Numbered from the stretch's first letter, positions 27,355-36,758 are shown. The stretch is 64,000 nucleotides of DNA from Thalassotalea_H castellviae (GCF_031846185.1 NZ_JAVRIF010000007.1:62001-126000); one strand, 5' to 3'. Numbers and translations: made by a program. Notes: generated by a model not told the origin, from the sequence alone.

Positions 27355-28428
27355 GTGGATAACATTCAGCAGCAATTACAAGAAACTGGCGACTTTTTAT
27401 CTTTAACTCGTCAATACGAGTGGTCTTTACCCAATGGTTTTTCATTTACCGTTAAGCATCAAAGCAGCCAAACAAAAAGCAAAGTAACCGTTTTAGAAAC
27501 GGGATTGATAACCTTTGAGCCTATAGAACGTTCAACAAGCAAAGATATTATTTTATCCAGTGGTGTACATGGCAATGAAACTGCTCCTATTGAAATATGT
27601 GCAAAGCTTGTTCAACAACTGATTTTAGGAAAACTCGAATTAGCTGAACGAGTGCTATTTATTTTTGGCAATCCTGCTGCGATGAATATTGCTGAACGAT
27701 TTGTCGAAGAAAATATGAACCGGTTATTCTCCGGTGGGCATTCAATTGATCAAGGTGCAGGTTCGGGGTTGATCAATAAAGAGCGCCATCGTGCATTATT
27801 GCTTGAAAATACTGTCAGTAACTTTTATCTTGAAGGCGCGAAATTATCCGCGTCAAGACAACGATTTCATTATGATCTTCACACTGCCATTCGAGGTGCG
27901 AAATACGATAAATTTGCGGTCTATCCGCATACGCATGGTAAAGCAAGAAAAACAGAACAATTACAATTTTTGAAAGCTTGCGGTGTTAATACTATCTTAC
28001 TGTCAAATTCTCCGACAACCACCTTCAGTTATTATTCTGCTCATCAATTTGGCGCCGATGCCTTCACTGTAGAATTAGGAAAGGTTAAGCCATTCGGTGA
28101 AAATGATATGAGTGAATTTGCTCAAGTGAAAAGCACGTTAGAAAAGTTTATCAGTGGCCAACCTCTGCATTATTCGGCATACGATGAAAACGACTTTAAT
28201 ATTTTTGTCATTTCTCAAATTATTAACCGAACAGCAGACAATTTTCGTTTGAACTTTAGTGACGATGTTGAAAATTTCACCGATTTCCCAATTGATTATG
28301 TACTCGCACAAGATGGCGAAAATGAAATAAAAGTAAAAAAACAGGGTGAGGCAATCATTTTTCCTAATGCGCAAGTTGCTATCGGACAGCGAGCATTATT
28401 AACGGTTGTGCCGACAACTTTGGCTTGA
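27355..28428 (+). CDS. astE: Succinylglutamate desuccinylase/aspartoacylase family protein
   Basis: A 357-residue zinc amidohydrolase of the AstE/AspA family. Zinc ligands and catalytic parts are visible: SGVHGNETAPIEIC (His, Glu), FGNP and NRLF, HYDLHTAIRG (third ligand His) and the later FTVELGK. AstE performs the last step of the arginine succinyltransferase pathway, but no astCADB genes are near, so a different acyl-amino acid is possible. The start is GTG (27355) with no obvious ribosome-binding site. Confidence 0.82.
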   Translation: MDNIQQQLQETGDFLSLTRQYEWSLPNGFSFTVKHQSSQTKSKVTVLETGLITFEPIERSTSKDIILSSGVHGNETAPIEICAKLVQQLILGKLELAERVLFIFGNPAAMNIAERFVEENMNRLFSGGHSIDQGAGSGLINKERHRALLLENTVSNFYLEGAKLSASRQRFHYDLHTAIRGAKYDKFAVYPHTHGKARKTEQLQFLKACGVNTILLSNSPTTTFSYYSAHQFGADAFTVELGKVKPFGENDMSEFAQVKSTLEKFISGQPLHYSAYDENDFNIFVISQIINRTADNFRLNFSDDVENFTDFPIDYVLAQDGENEIKVKKQGEAIIFPNAQVAIGQRALLTVVPTTLA

Positions 28429-28476
28429 TTTTACTCGATTGTGTAAACAAAAGTAGTCAATTTTTAGTGGGCAATT

Positions 28477-28493
28477 TTGTAATAAAATTACAA
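28477..28493. promoter_or_regulatory. HexR-like operator upstream of the dehydrogenase operon
   Basis: A perfect 17-bp palindrome, TTGTAATAAAATTACAA (7-bp arms, AAA centre). It fits the HexR site known in gammaproteobacteria (TGTAATNNNATTACA). HexR controls central carbon genes in response to an Entner-Doudoroff intermediate. It lies 215 bp before the chosen start of the E1 alpha gene; no hexR gene is in the window. Confidence 0.55.
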
Positions 28494-28507
28494 GGCTTGC
28501 CTTTCAG

Positions 28508-28523
28508 TTGACGTAAAGGTAAA
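28508..28523. promoter_or_regulatory. LiuR-like operator upstream of the dehydrogenase operon
   Basis: TTGACGTAAAGGTAAA resembles the site of LiuR, a MerR-family regulator of branched-chain amino acid breakdown in Alteromonadales (TTGACGTnnACGTnAA-type), with one changed position in the second half. It stands 15 bp after the HexR-like palindrome and before the E1alpha-E1beta-E2 genes, which are typical LiuR targets. Confidence 0.5.
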
Positions 28524-28707
28524 GTGCGTGCGTTGTTACAACAACGTACTAAACTTATGGGCAAAGACCCAGACAATAATATTACCAAAACACAGAATTA
28601 ATAATTCTACTTGGTATCAATGCTTGGCAAGTAAAGTGATCCTATACTTGATTCAAGATGGTTATTCGTTCCCCCTTGCTCGCAAGGCTGATAATAAAGA
28701 GAATGCT

Positions 28708-29892
28708 ATGAACGCTGAAGTTTATAAAGAAAGCCCGGTTGTCCATCAACCTGCTTTTATTGATGGTCACTCTGTAGAAATCCCTATCCTCAAAATTTTG
28801 CAACAAGACGGTAATGTTTATCAAGGTGCAGAATTACCAAAAATTGACCAAGCATTAGCAACCAGAATATACAAAGCATTGGCTTTTCATCGTGTCTTAG
28901 ACGAAAGAATGGTGGGTGCTCAGCGTCAAGGTCGTATTAGTTTTTATATGGCGGCATTAGGCGAAGAAGCCGCAAGTGTTGGTGGTGCTGCAGGACTTGA
29001 AGATCAAGACATGATCATGGCGCAATACCGCGAACAAGGTGCTCTAATGTACCGAGGTTTCTCACTTGAAGACTTTATGAATCAAATGTTTTCTAATGAG
29101 AAAGACTTAGGTAAAGGTCGTCAAATGCCGATTCATTATGGTAGTAACGCGTTAAATTATATGACGATATCTTCTCCGTTAGGCACACAAATCCCGCAAG
29201 CAGCTGGATATGCTTACGGACAAAAACTGCAAGGAAAAGAAGCGGTCACTATGTGTTATTTCGGTGAAGGTGCTGCATCTGAAGGAGACTTTCATGCTGG
29301 TCTTAATATGGCTGCAGTTCATCAAGCGCCAGTGATTTTTTTCTGTCGCAATAATGGATATGCTATTTCTACGCCGGCAGATGAGCAATTTGTTGGTAAT
29401 GGTATTGCCTCGCGTGGTGTTGGCTATGGCATTAAAACTATTCGCATTGACGGCAACGATATTCTAGCGGTTTTAAAAGCAACACAACTTGCGCGTGAAT
29501 ATGCTTTAGCAGAGAACAAACCTGTCATTATTGAAGCCATGTCTTATCGCCTTGGTGCACATTCTACCTCAGACGATCCTTCTGGCTATCGTACACGTGA
29601 AGAAGAAGCAAAATGGCAAGCACACGATCCTATCTTAAGAATGAAAAATTGGATGCTAGCGAATAAATGGTGGGATGAAGAACAAGAAACTGCTTTATTT
29701 GAAAGCTTGCGTGAAGAGGTTTTAGCGGCAGTAAAAGTGGCTGAAAAAATTGATAAACCGCCAGTAGAAGACTTAGTTACTGATGTTTATGATCAAGTTC
29801 CTGAACACCTTAACAAGCAATTAAATGAGTTAAAACAACATATTAAAAAGTATCCAGAGTCATACCCGTTTACTGCAGGGAGAATTAAGTAA
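28708..29892 (+). CDS. bkdA1: 2-oxo acid (branched-chain) dehydrogenase E1 alpha subunit
   Basis: The 394-residue thiamine-diphosphate-binding E1 alpha subunit, which decarboxylates branched-chain 2-oxo acids. Seen: AYREQGALMYRGFSLE-like segment, GSHALNYMT-like (GSNALNYMTISSPLGTQIPQAAGYAYG), the ThDP/Mg loop GEGAASEGDFHAGLNMAAV...NNGYAIS, and RLGAHSTSDDPSGYR, the phosphorylation-loop region of BCKDH. I start at ATG 28708 (AAAGAGA just upstream); the frame extends further upstream without a better start. Overlaps the E1 beta gene by one base (TAATG), indicating coupling. Confidence 0.92.
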   Translation: MNAEVYKESPVVHQPAFIDGHSVEIPILKILQQDGNVYQGAELPKIDQALATRIYKALAFHRVLDERMVGAQRQGRISFYMAALGEEAASVGGAAGLEDQDMIMAQYREQGALMYRGFSLEDFMNQMFSNEKDLGKGRQMPIHYGSNALNYMTISSPLGTQIPQAAGYAYGQKLQGKEAVTMCYFGEGAASEGDFHAGLNMAAVHQAPVIFFCRNNGYAISTPADEQFVGNGIASRGVGYGIKTIRIDGNDILAVLKATQLAREYALAENKPVIIEAMSYRLGAHSTSDDPSGYRTREEEAKWQAHDPILRMKNWMLANKWWDEEQETALFESLREEVLAAVKVAEKIDKPPVEDLVTDVYDQVPEHLNKQLNELKQHIKKYPESYPFTAGRIK

Positions 29893-30869
29893 TGGCGCAA
29901 ATGAATTTATTACAAGCGATTAATAATGCATTAGATATTGCCATGGCAGAAAACGACAGCGCATTATGTTTTGGTGAAGATGTTGGTCACTTTGGTGGTG
30001 TTTTTCGTGCAACCAGTGGTTTACAAGAAAAGTACGGTAAAACTCGCTGTTTTAATACTCCATTAGTTGAGCAAGGTATTATCGGTTTTGCCAACGGCTT
30101 AGCAGCCCAAGGTAGTACACCGATTGCCGAGATCCAATTTGCTGATTATATTTTTCCTGCCTTCGATCAAATTGTTAATGAAGCGGCAAAATTTCGCTAC
30201 CGTAGTGGTAATGAGTTTGATGTGGGTAAATTAACGATCCGTTCACCCTATGGAGGAGGGATCGCAGGTGGTTTATATCATAGCCAATCTCCTGAAGCAT
30301 ATTTTGCCCATACACCCGGCTTAAAAATTGTCGTACCACGTAATCCGTATCAGGCGAAAGGCTTGTTACTTGCTTCAATTCGTGATGATAACCCCGTGAT
30401 ATTTTTTGAACCTAAGCGTTTGTATCGTGCATCAACCGGCGAAGTTCCAGAAGAAGATTATCAATTACCACTTGGTAAAGCTGAAGTTGTTAAGCAAGGG
30501 AGTGATATCACTTTACTTGCTTGGGGTGCACAAATGGAAATTATTGAAAAAGCTGCAGAAATGGCGGAGAACGACGGTATTTCTTGTGAAATCATTGATT
30601 TACGTTCGATTCTCCCTTGGGATGTAGACACGATCGCCGCCTCGGTAATGAAAACTGGTCGTTTAGTCATTTCGCAAGAAGCGCCATTAACAGCAGGGTT
30701 TGCCAGTGAAATAGCCGCCACCATACAAAGCGAGTGTTTTTTACATCTTGAATCACCGATAGCACGAGTTTGCGGAATGGACACGCCTTATCCATTAGCA
30801 TTAGAGAAAGAGTATGTTAGCGATCATTTAAAAACATACGAAGCCATTAAAAATAGCGTAAATTACTAG
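29892..30869 (+). CDS. bkdA2: 2-oxo acid (branched-chain) dehydrogenase E1 beta subunit
   Basis: The 325-residue E1 beta subunit with the transketolase-like pyrimidine-binding domain (FGEDVGHFGGVFRATSGLQ, LVEQGIIGFANGLAAQG, EIQFADYIFPAFDQIVNEAAK) and C-terminal transketolase domain (DLRSILPWDVDTI, ISQEAPLTAGFASEI, RVCGMDTPYP). Length is normal. ATG overlaps the stop of the alpha gene; E2 follows at 11 bp. Confidence 0.93.
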   Translation: MAQMNLLQAINNALDIAMAENDSALCFGEDVGHFGGVFRATSGLQEKYGKTRCFNTPLVEQGIIGFANGLAAQGSTPIAEIQFADYIFPAFDQIVNEAAKFRYRSGNEFDVGKLTIRSPYGGGIAGGLYHSQSPEAYFAHTPGLKIVVPRNPYQAKGLLLASIRDDNPVIFFEPKRLYRASTGEVPEEDYQLPLGKAEVVKQGSDITLLAWGAQMEIIEKAAEMAENDGISCEIIDLRSILPWDVDTIAASVMKTGRLVISQEAPLTAGFASEIAATIQSECFLHLESPIARVCGMDTPYPLALEKEYVSDHLKTYEAIKNSVNY

Positions 30870-30880
30870 GATTATTAAAC

Positions 30881-32479
30881 ATGAGCATTGATTTTATATT
30901 GCCAGATATTGGTGAAGGTATCGTTGAATGTGAACTGGTTGAATGGCTAGTAAGTGAAGGGGATACCATCGCTGAAGATCAACCTGTTGCTGATGTCATG
31001 ACAGATAAAGCTTTAGTACAAATTCCTGCGATGCACTCTGGGGTGGTCGATAAATTATTTTACCAAAAAGGTGAAATTGCTAAGGTTCATCAACCGTTGT
31101 TTTCAATGACGCCAAGTGACGAAACTCCATCAGCGGCTAACGATACTATCGCACAAGCAAATGAATCAACAACAGAGCAAAGTGTTGCTGAGACAAGGCA
31201 ACAAAACTCGTCTGGGGTCATTGTTGAAGACTTTATCTTACCTGACATTGGTGAGGGTATTGTTGAATGTGAGGTGGTTGATTGGCTTGTTAAAGAAGGT
31301 GATATTCTTGAAGAAGATCAACCTGTTGCTGATGTAATGACCGATAAAGCATTAGTGCAAATCCCTGCCATGTATGCCGGAAAAGTGGTGAAGTTACATT
31401 ATGCCAAAGGTGACATTGCTAAAGTACATCAACCATTATTTGCAATAGAAAGAGCGGGTTCAACATCAACAGCCGATACGTCTACTGAGGTGAATACTCA
31501 GCAAGCGAGCGCGTCAAAATCAACAAATACCTCCGTTGAAAAACAAGTTGAGCCTAAACTACAAACTGCTAAAGTCATCAATGAAAAAGCGGTAGCAAGT
31601 CCAGCTGTTCGTCGTGTAGCTCGTGAGCTAAACGTTAATATTCACCAAGTGCCAGGCAGCGGTAAAAAAGGGCGTGTTTACAAAGAAGATGTTGTTGCGT
31701 TTAACAATAATGACGAACTAGTAAGTCAAGCATCTACCTCTGATGTTGTAACAACTCACCAAGCGAGTGCAGGCGGTACACGTACAGAGCCGATTCGTGG
31801 GGTTAAAGCTGCGATGGCAAAAGCAATGGTAAATTCAGTTTCAACGATCCCTCATTTTACCTATTGTGAAGAGATCGATATGACGAATTTAATTAAATTG
31901 CGTGGCGAACTAAAAGAAGTGTATGCCAAACAAGATATTAAATTAACCATGATGCCATTTTTCATGAAAGCGATGTCATTAGCATTAAAGCAATTCCCAG
32001 TGGTTAACTCACAACCGAACGAAGATTGTACTGAATTAACTTACTTTGATGATCACAATATCGGTATGGCGGTTGACTCTAAAGTGGGTTTATTAGTACC
32101 GAATGTTAAACAGGTACAAAATAAAACTATTATCGATTTAGCGAAAGATATCATGCAGTTAACTGATGCTGCACGCTCTGGTCGTGTCGCCAGTGAATTT
32201 TTGAAAGGTGGTACTATCACTATTTCAAATATCGGAGCAATCGGTGGTACTGTGGCAACGCCAATTATTAACAAACCTGAATCTGCTATTGTGGCGTTAG
32301 GTAAGCTGCAAAAATTACCGCGTTTTAATGAAAAAGGTGAAGTAGAAGCGCGTTCTATTATGCAAGTAAGTTGGTCTGGTGATCACCGTATTATTGATGG
32401 TGGAACGATCGCTCGTTTTTGTAATTTATGGAAATCATTCTTAGAAGAGCCAAGTAATATGTTAGTGCACATGGCTTAA
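30881..32479 (+). CDS. bkdB: 2-oxo acid (branched-chain) dehydrogenase E2, two lipoyl domains
   Basis: The 532-residue dihydrolipoyl acyltransferase core. Two lipoyl domains come first (about 1-78 and 115-190), each with DKALVQIP and the lipoyl-lysine at Lys43 and Lys156; they are nearly identical to each other. A linker leads to the E1/E3-binding domain (ASPAVRRVARELNVNIHQV, about 240-275) and the catalytic domain with HRIIDGG (HxxxDG) near the C-terminus. Bacterial BCKDH E2 usually has one lipoyl domain. No lpd (E3) gene follows, so E3 must be encoded elsewhere. Confidence 0.92.
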   Translation: MSIDFILPDIGEGIVECELVEWLVSEGDTIAEDQPVADVMTDKALVQIPAMHSGVVDKLFYQKGEIAKVHQPLFSMTPSDETPSAANDTIAQANESTTEQSVAETRQQNSSGVIVEDFILPDIGEGIVECEVVDWLVKEGDILEEDQPVADVMTDKALVQIPAMYAGKVVKLHYAKGDIAKVHQPLFAIERAGSTSTADTSTEVNTQQASASKSTNTSVEKQVEPKLQTAKVINEKAVASPAVRRVARELNVNIHQVPGSGKKGRVYKEDVVAFNNNDELVSQASTSDVVTTHQASAGGTRTEPIRGVKAAMAKAMVNSVSTIPHFTYCEEIDMTNLIKLRGELKEVYAKQDIKLTMMPFFMKAMSLALKQFPVVNSQPNEDCTELTYFDDHNIGMAVDSKVGLLVPNVKQVQNKTIIDLAKDIMQLTDAARSGRVASEFLKGGTITISNIGAIGGTVATPIINKPESAIVALGKLQKLPRFNEKGEVEARSIMQVSWSGDHRIIDGGTIARFCNLWKSFLEEPSNMLVHMA

Positions 32480-32497
32480 TTTACGATAAATAAATTT

Positions 32498-32525
32498 AAA
32501 AACCTGCTTTTTAGCAGGTTTTTTT
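32498..32525 (+). terminator. Terminator of the E1-E2 operon
   Basis: AAAACCTGCT and AGCAGGTTTT form a 10-bp stem with a TTTT loop, then TTT. It ends the bkd operon. Confidence 0.85.
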
Positions 32526-32655
32526 ATCTCTCAATTTTAACCTTCCATGGAAGTAAGCCGAGTTCAGGTTAAATATAATATGTGGTTAAAAGATATAAAT
32601 GTTATTTAATCAATATGTTAAAATCATGGAAAACACTAATTATCAGGGACGTTCA

Positions 32656-33303
32656 GTGAAAAAATTACATCAATACTTAGGCTTTTTTATGCTGTTACCT
32701 TTTATTGCTTGGGCGATAACAGGTGTGTTTTTTTTCTTTAAGCCTGGTTATAAAACAGCTTATCAACCTTTAGTTATCAAAACTTATCCGTTAGTACAGA
32801 GTGACTTATTTGCTAGAACAATAACGGATACAAGTTTCTCTGAGACGGACTTTTTGGAAAGAAAAAAAGATTGGCTTGAAATTAGGCAGCTTAAGACTAT
32901 TTTAGGCGATCATGTTTTAGTCAAAACAGAGCAAGGTTGGCAACATATTTCACCTACGTCATTTGAAATTATTGCTCCCCCCGATAAACAAGCGATTTAT
33001 CAGTTAGTTAATGATGCCATTAAAAGCAATAAAGCGAGATATGGTGAAATTAAGTCAATTGATAACTTTTTAATTACAACTAGTACAGATGTTAGAATAA
33101 ATCTTAATTGGCAAGGCATGACCCTGCGGCAACAAGGCGTAGATACAGATTTTATTAATACCATTTATAATATTCATTATTTACGTTGGACAGGCATTAA
33201 AGCGCTTGATCAAGTGTTGGGTGTGGTAGGACTATTTCTTGTGGTTTTACTCGCGGGTTTAGGCGTTATGATGACTTTCACACGTAAAAAAGCACTTAAC
33301 TAA
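32656..33303 (+). CDS. PepSY-associated membrane protein
   Basis: A 215-residue membrane protein with an N-terminal helix (LHQYLGFFMLLPFIAWAITGVFFFF), a periplasmic part of about 130 residues with PepSY-like features, and a C-terminal helix (VLGVVGLFLVVLLAGLGVMM) followed by a short basic tail. The form resembles PepSY-TM proteins but is shorter. I prefer the GTG at 32656 (AGGGA 6 bases upstream, product MKKLHQYLGFF); ATG codons at 32599 and 32626 in the same frame are possible and lack a ribosome-binding site. Function unknown. Confidence 0.65.
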   Translation: MKKLHQYLGFFMLLPFIAWAITGVFFFFKPGYKTAYQPLVIKTYPLVQSDLFARTITDTSFSETDFLERKKDWLEIRQLKTILGDHVLVKTEQGWQHISPTSFEIIAPPDKQAIYQLVNDAIKSNKARYGEIKSIDNFLITTSTDVRINLNWQGMTLRQQGVDTDFINTIYNIHYLRWTGIKALDQVLGVVGLFLVVLLAGLGVMMTFTRKKALN

Positions 33304-33366
33304 AGTTGTGGTCAGACCTCTTGTTGTGTAAAGTAGTTTTACTTGTTAATTAATCAGCTGGTTCTT

Positions 33367-34257
33367 ATGCAACAAGAATCTTTATACATTAATGATGGCG
33401 AGCACCAATTACACCTTCGTCATATCGTCAAAAAACCACATGGCATTCCTGTGCTTATGCTTCATGGCACCATGGAGAATGGAAAAATCTTTTATACTGA
33501 GTCAGGTCGAGGACTCGGTTGTTATCTTGCTGAACATGGTTTTGATGTTTATGTGGCAGATTTTCGGGGAAAAGGATTAAGTAAACCACCCATAGCAGAG
33601 GATGCAGAGCACGGTCAATGGGAAATGATCAATCACGATATTCCTCTTTTTATCGATTTCATTAAAGCGCGTACTAAGCAACCGATGCATATTGTCTGTC
33701 ATTCATGGGGCGGTGTTTTACTAAAAGCATTTTTAGCCAGAAATCCTGATCGTGTTGAGGATATAGCTCGTTTAGTTTTTTTTGGTACAAAAAGAGTGAT
33801 TCATCAAACGCACTTTAAAAAGAAATTGAAAATTGATTGGTTCTGGCGATGGCTAGCGCCAAAATTAGCCAAGCACAAAAGATACATTGATCTAGTTAAG
33901 CTTAAAGCGGGTTCAGATAACGAAACTTTTCTTTTTTTACAACAAAGTATTCCTTGGTTAAATGAATCGATATGGCAAGATAGTCATGATAATTTTAATT
34001 ATCATGACGCTAATAAAGAGGTTAATTGGCCTGCATCATGGCATTTAACCGGAATAAACGATTCTTTATTAGGACATCCTGAAGATGTGAAACATTTTAT
34101 TGCTGAATCAAACCCACAAGCTAAATTCTCGGTGCTATCTGTTAAAGCGGGTAACTTAGTTGATTATGATCACATTAATATATTAACGCATAAATTAGCG
34201 GTGAAAGATCATTTTCCTAAGGTATTATCTTGGCTCAACAAGTTTAAAAATGAATAA
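33367..34257 (+). CDS. Alpha/beta-fold hydrolase
   Basis: A 296-residue alpha/beta hydrolase: VLMLHGTMENG (oxyanion region), YVADFRGKGLSKPP, the nucleophile elbow CHSWGG, and a late DYDHINI with the likely catalytic His. The pattern resembles lipase-like or lysophospholipase-like hydrolases; the substrate is unknown. The ATG at 33367 is chosen over a TTG at 33343. Followed by a terminator. Confidence 0.78.
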   Translation: MQQESLYINDGEHQLHLRHIVKKPHGIPVLMLHGTMENGKIFYTESGRGLGCYLAEHGFDVYVADFRGKGLSKPPIAEDAEHGQWEMINHDIPLFIDFIKARTKQPMHIVCHSWGGVLLKAFLARNPDRVEDIARLVFFGTKRVIHQTHFKKKLKIDWFWRWLAPKLAKHKRYIDLVKLKAGSDNETFLFLQQSIPWLNESIWQDSHDNFNYHDANKEVNWPASWHLTGINDSLLGHPEDVKHFIAESNPQAKFSVLSVKAGNLVDYDHINILTHKLAVKDHFPKVLSWLNKFKNE

Positions 34258-34329
34258 AAAGTTAAGGTTAAGCACCTTAGGTAATTCGTTTTGAAACTTT
34301 ACCAATACGCTATGTTATTTATTTAAACT

Positions 34330-34357
34330 AAAAGAGCCACAATGTATGGCTCTTTTT
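34330..34357 (+). terminator. Terminator between convergent genes
   Basis: AAAAGAGCCA and TGGCTCTTTT pair over 10 bp around a 7-base loop, followed by T. It serves the hydrolase gene and, on the other strand (AAAAGAGCCA... then TTTAG), possibly the opposing gene. Confidence 0.8.
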
Positions 34358-34387
34358 ATTTATTCTTTTCGTCCTATCAATAACCTT

Positions 34388-34819
34388 TTAACTGAGCCAT
34401 GCATGCTTTTCTGCTTTATTGGCTAATACAATTAACGTAATAGCTATAATCAACACCATAATCGGCATTATTACGCTTGCTGTACCGTAAACGGCCATTG
34501 AATCTATCACAAAGAACGAATGATAGTTTTGTACTATTACGCCAACTACAGAAGCGATAAGTAATATTTTTGCCATTTTCTTTTTTAGCACTAATAATAA
34601 ACTACCGAGCGTTCCTGCTAATACTGCGATAGCAAAAGCGGCGGTCGCCCACATAGGTAAATCATTATATAAAGCTTGTTCTTGGCTTGGTAATTCACTG
34701 ATCATTTCAGGCGTCATCATGATATGACTAACAAACGCCATTAAGCCAAGTAAATTCCAAACAAAAGCAAGTATTGCGGTAACCTTGAACCATTTAGGAA
34801 TTGCTATTTTTTCTGTCAT
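34388..34819 (-). CDS. Four-helix integral membrane protein of unknown function
   Basis: A 143-residue protein with four hydrophobic helices (about 12-32, 57-77, 85-104, 112-135) and little outside the membrane. Similar small proteins are often labelled as sugar-transporter-like in Alteromonadales databases, without evidence. The start at 34819 is supported by GAGGA upstream; a longer upstream frame overlaps the divergent lipoprotein leader. Not recognised beyond that. Confidence 0.65.
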   Translation of the reverse strand: MTEKIAIPKWFKVTAILAFVWNLLGLMAFVSHIMMTPEMISELPSQEQALYNDLPMWATAAFAIAVLAGTLGSLLLVLKKKMAKILLIASVVGVIVQNYHSFFVIDSMAVYGTASVIMPIMVLIIAITLIVLANKAEKHAWLS

Positions 34820-34955
34820 TTTTATTTCCTCATTTTTATAGTTTTTATTATTGATGAACCTGTTGAGTGTAGTAAATAAAAAGCAATATTGGAATTGTCT
34901 CTTCATTTATATTACATTCGCAATCCAAGATGATTTACTGAAATTACAAGGTATT

Positions 34956-35714
34956 ATGCAAAATATATTAATAATAATGATACTGTTATTCATTGCTTCA
35001 TGCAGTTCTAAAACACAAGTGCATCTTTATACGAATCATTTACCTCAAAATAAAGTTAACGAAGTAGTAAGTGCTATAGATAAAAGTTCATTTAACGTGA
35101 TATTAAATCGCTTACCTTATCCGAATGATATTAATGACAATGCCATTGTTTATTCTCCTAGCCTCAACAGTAGAGACCGTTTAAATGCTTTAATGGCCGT
35201 GTTATCAAAGCTAGGATTTAATATTTCTACTGCCAGTTTAATATCTGCCAATAACCATTCCTTTACTGAAAATAATTTAGGGTTATATTTATTTCCTGAA
35301 GGATACGTTCAGCCTGAGGCAAATAGTATTAATAATACGTATCAAATCCCTTTAGTGAACGAATATGGCGCAACAGATTGTCAAGATGCGACAACTTTAT
35401 ACTTAAAAGAACCGGATGAATTTATAATTGAAATTAATAAATGGGATGATAAAAAAGAAGATTACCTTCAGTCGTACATTGAAGGAAAATGGCGGTTGTT
35501 AAACGATGATTTTTTGCATTTAACTCACCCGTCATGGGATAAATCATTAGTCTTCAAAAAGAGTCATTATAAACGCAATGAAATTAACGGCATAAGTAAA
35601 GGAGTGCAATTTATCCCTCTTGAGTTAGGGGTAAGTGATAAGGTGTTTACAAACATTTATTCAAATGAAGCAAAGGCTATACATTGTACATATAGCATCA
35701 GTTTAGCCTTGTAA
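34956..35714 (+). CDS. Predicted lipoprotein of unknown function
   Basis: A 252-residue protein with a lipoprotein signal peptide (MQNILIIMILLFIASC, lipid-carrying Cys16). The mature part has no motif I recognise; it is rich in Asn and contains a C-terminal stretch of beta strands. The start at 34956 is chosen because it gives the signal peptide and has AAGG upstream. Divergent from the four-helix protein gene. Confidence 0.65.
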   Translation: MQNILIIMILLFIASCSSKTQVHLYTNHLPQNKVNEVVSAIDKSSFNVILNRLPYPNDINDNAIVYSPSLNSRDRLNALMAVLSKLGFNISTASLISANNHSFTENNLGLYLFPEGYVQPEANSINNTYQIPLVNEYGATDCQDATTLYLKEPDEFIIEINKWDDKKEDYLQSYIEGKWRLLNDDFLHLTHPSWDKSLVFKKSHYKRNEINGISKGVQFIPLELGVSDKVFTNIYSNEAKAIHCTYSISLAL

Positions 35715-35731
35715 TGTGTTTAGTTCGTTCA

Positions 35732-35763
35732 AGGGATAAAGCCATTTTACTCGGTTTATCCCT
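35732..35763. terminator. Hairpin between convergent genes
   Basis: AGGGATAAA and TTTATCCCT form a 9-bp stem with a 14-base loop. There is no T-run on either side, so a bidirectional terminator role is only likely. Confidence 0.45.
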
Positions 35764-35799
35764 GAGTGCTTGCTGATAATTATCTTACGTTAAACGACG

Positions 35800-36615
35800 T
35801 TAAGCTTTTTGAATGTGACTTTTAAACACGACTATAAATAAAAGTAACAACAGGGCCATCAAAGAAGTAGAGCCGCCATGGCCATGACTTTCACTGTGAT
35901 ATTCAACATAATCTGGATCGTAATCACTGCTTTCTAGTGGTAATGCATATAACGCATTGGTATTATCTGAGCTATACGAGGCAACAATATCGCTATAACC
36001 TACTTCATATAAATCAATTAATACATCATAATTATCTGAAATATAACCTTGGTTTAAGGTGGTATACACTTCGTATTGATCATTTTCACTTTCACCGTAA
36101 ATCGAAAAGATATCGGTGGTATAATAATGAATCCAATCGCCACCATTTTTACTTAAATACAGCTCAGCGTAAACATTTGCCTGATCAATATGATAAGTAT
36201 CAATCACATCGGCATCAAACGTGACACTAAAGGTTTGATAAAAACCATCTTCATCATAATCTTCAATTAATTGGCTAAAACCATCGTAAATATTAAAGCT
36301 TCGATACCAGTTATTACTTGAAACCGCGCTATCTTGCGCCGTCGATGCTGCGTTATTGTTCGCTAACATCGCAGGTTTTGTTTGTTTAAACACTTGCTGT
36401 TTTTTTAGGCTTAAGATTTGATCGCGTGTTTTACCCTGTAGGCTGTTACTTAACGTGTTTTCAACGGTTTTTAATTGTTTGATGGCTTGGTGTTGTTGCC
36501 AATTTTGCTTAAGGCTTCCGACAGATATTGTCTGGTTGTTAGCTATCGACTCATTTGCCATAGTTAATGCTGAAAATAAGGTCAATAGTGCTACTAGGTT
36601 TAATGACTTGAACAT
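35800..36615 (-). CDS. Secreted protein with GlyGly-CTERM-like anchor
   Basis: A 271-residue exported protein: signal peptide (1-20), a coiled segment (NQTISVGSLKQNWQQHQAIKQLK), an acidic beta-rich domain with repeated Tyr/Asp motifs, and a C-terminus made of Gly-rich HGHGGST, a hydrophobic helix and a short basic tail. That C-terminus fits GlyGly-CTERM sorting signals processed by rhombosortase in marine gammaproteobacteria, and the whole looks like the choice-of-anchor H group. Function unknown. Confidence 0.68.
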   Translation of the reverse strand: MFKSLNLVALLTLFSALTMANESIANNQTISVGSLKQNWQQHQAIKQLKTVENTLSNSLQGKTRDQILSLKKQQVFKQTKPAMLANNNAASTAQDSAVSSNNWYRSFNIYDGFSQLIEDYDEDGFYQTFSVTFDADVIDTYHIDQANVYAELYLSKNGGDWIHYYTTDIFSIYGESENDQYEVYTTLNQGYISDNYDVLIDLYEVGYSDIVASYSSDNTNALYALPLESSDYDPDYVEYHSESHGHGGSTSLMALLLLLFIVVFKSHIQKA

Positions 36616-36758
36616 AATAATATCCTTGAAAATGTATTCGTTAAGCGCATTTAACCTTAGTTAATCTGAATGTTAGCTGAACAACTAAATTGCATGAATA
36701 AAAATTAATAATAAAAAACTAGCGCTAATTGTTCACTGATACGAATCATAGACAAGGT

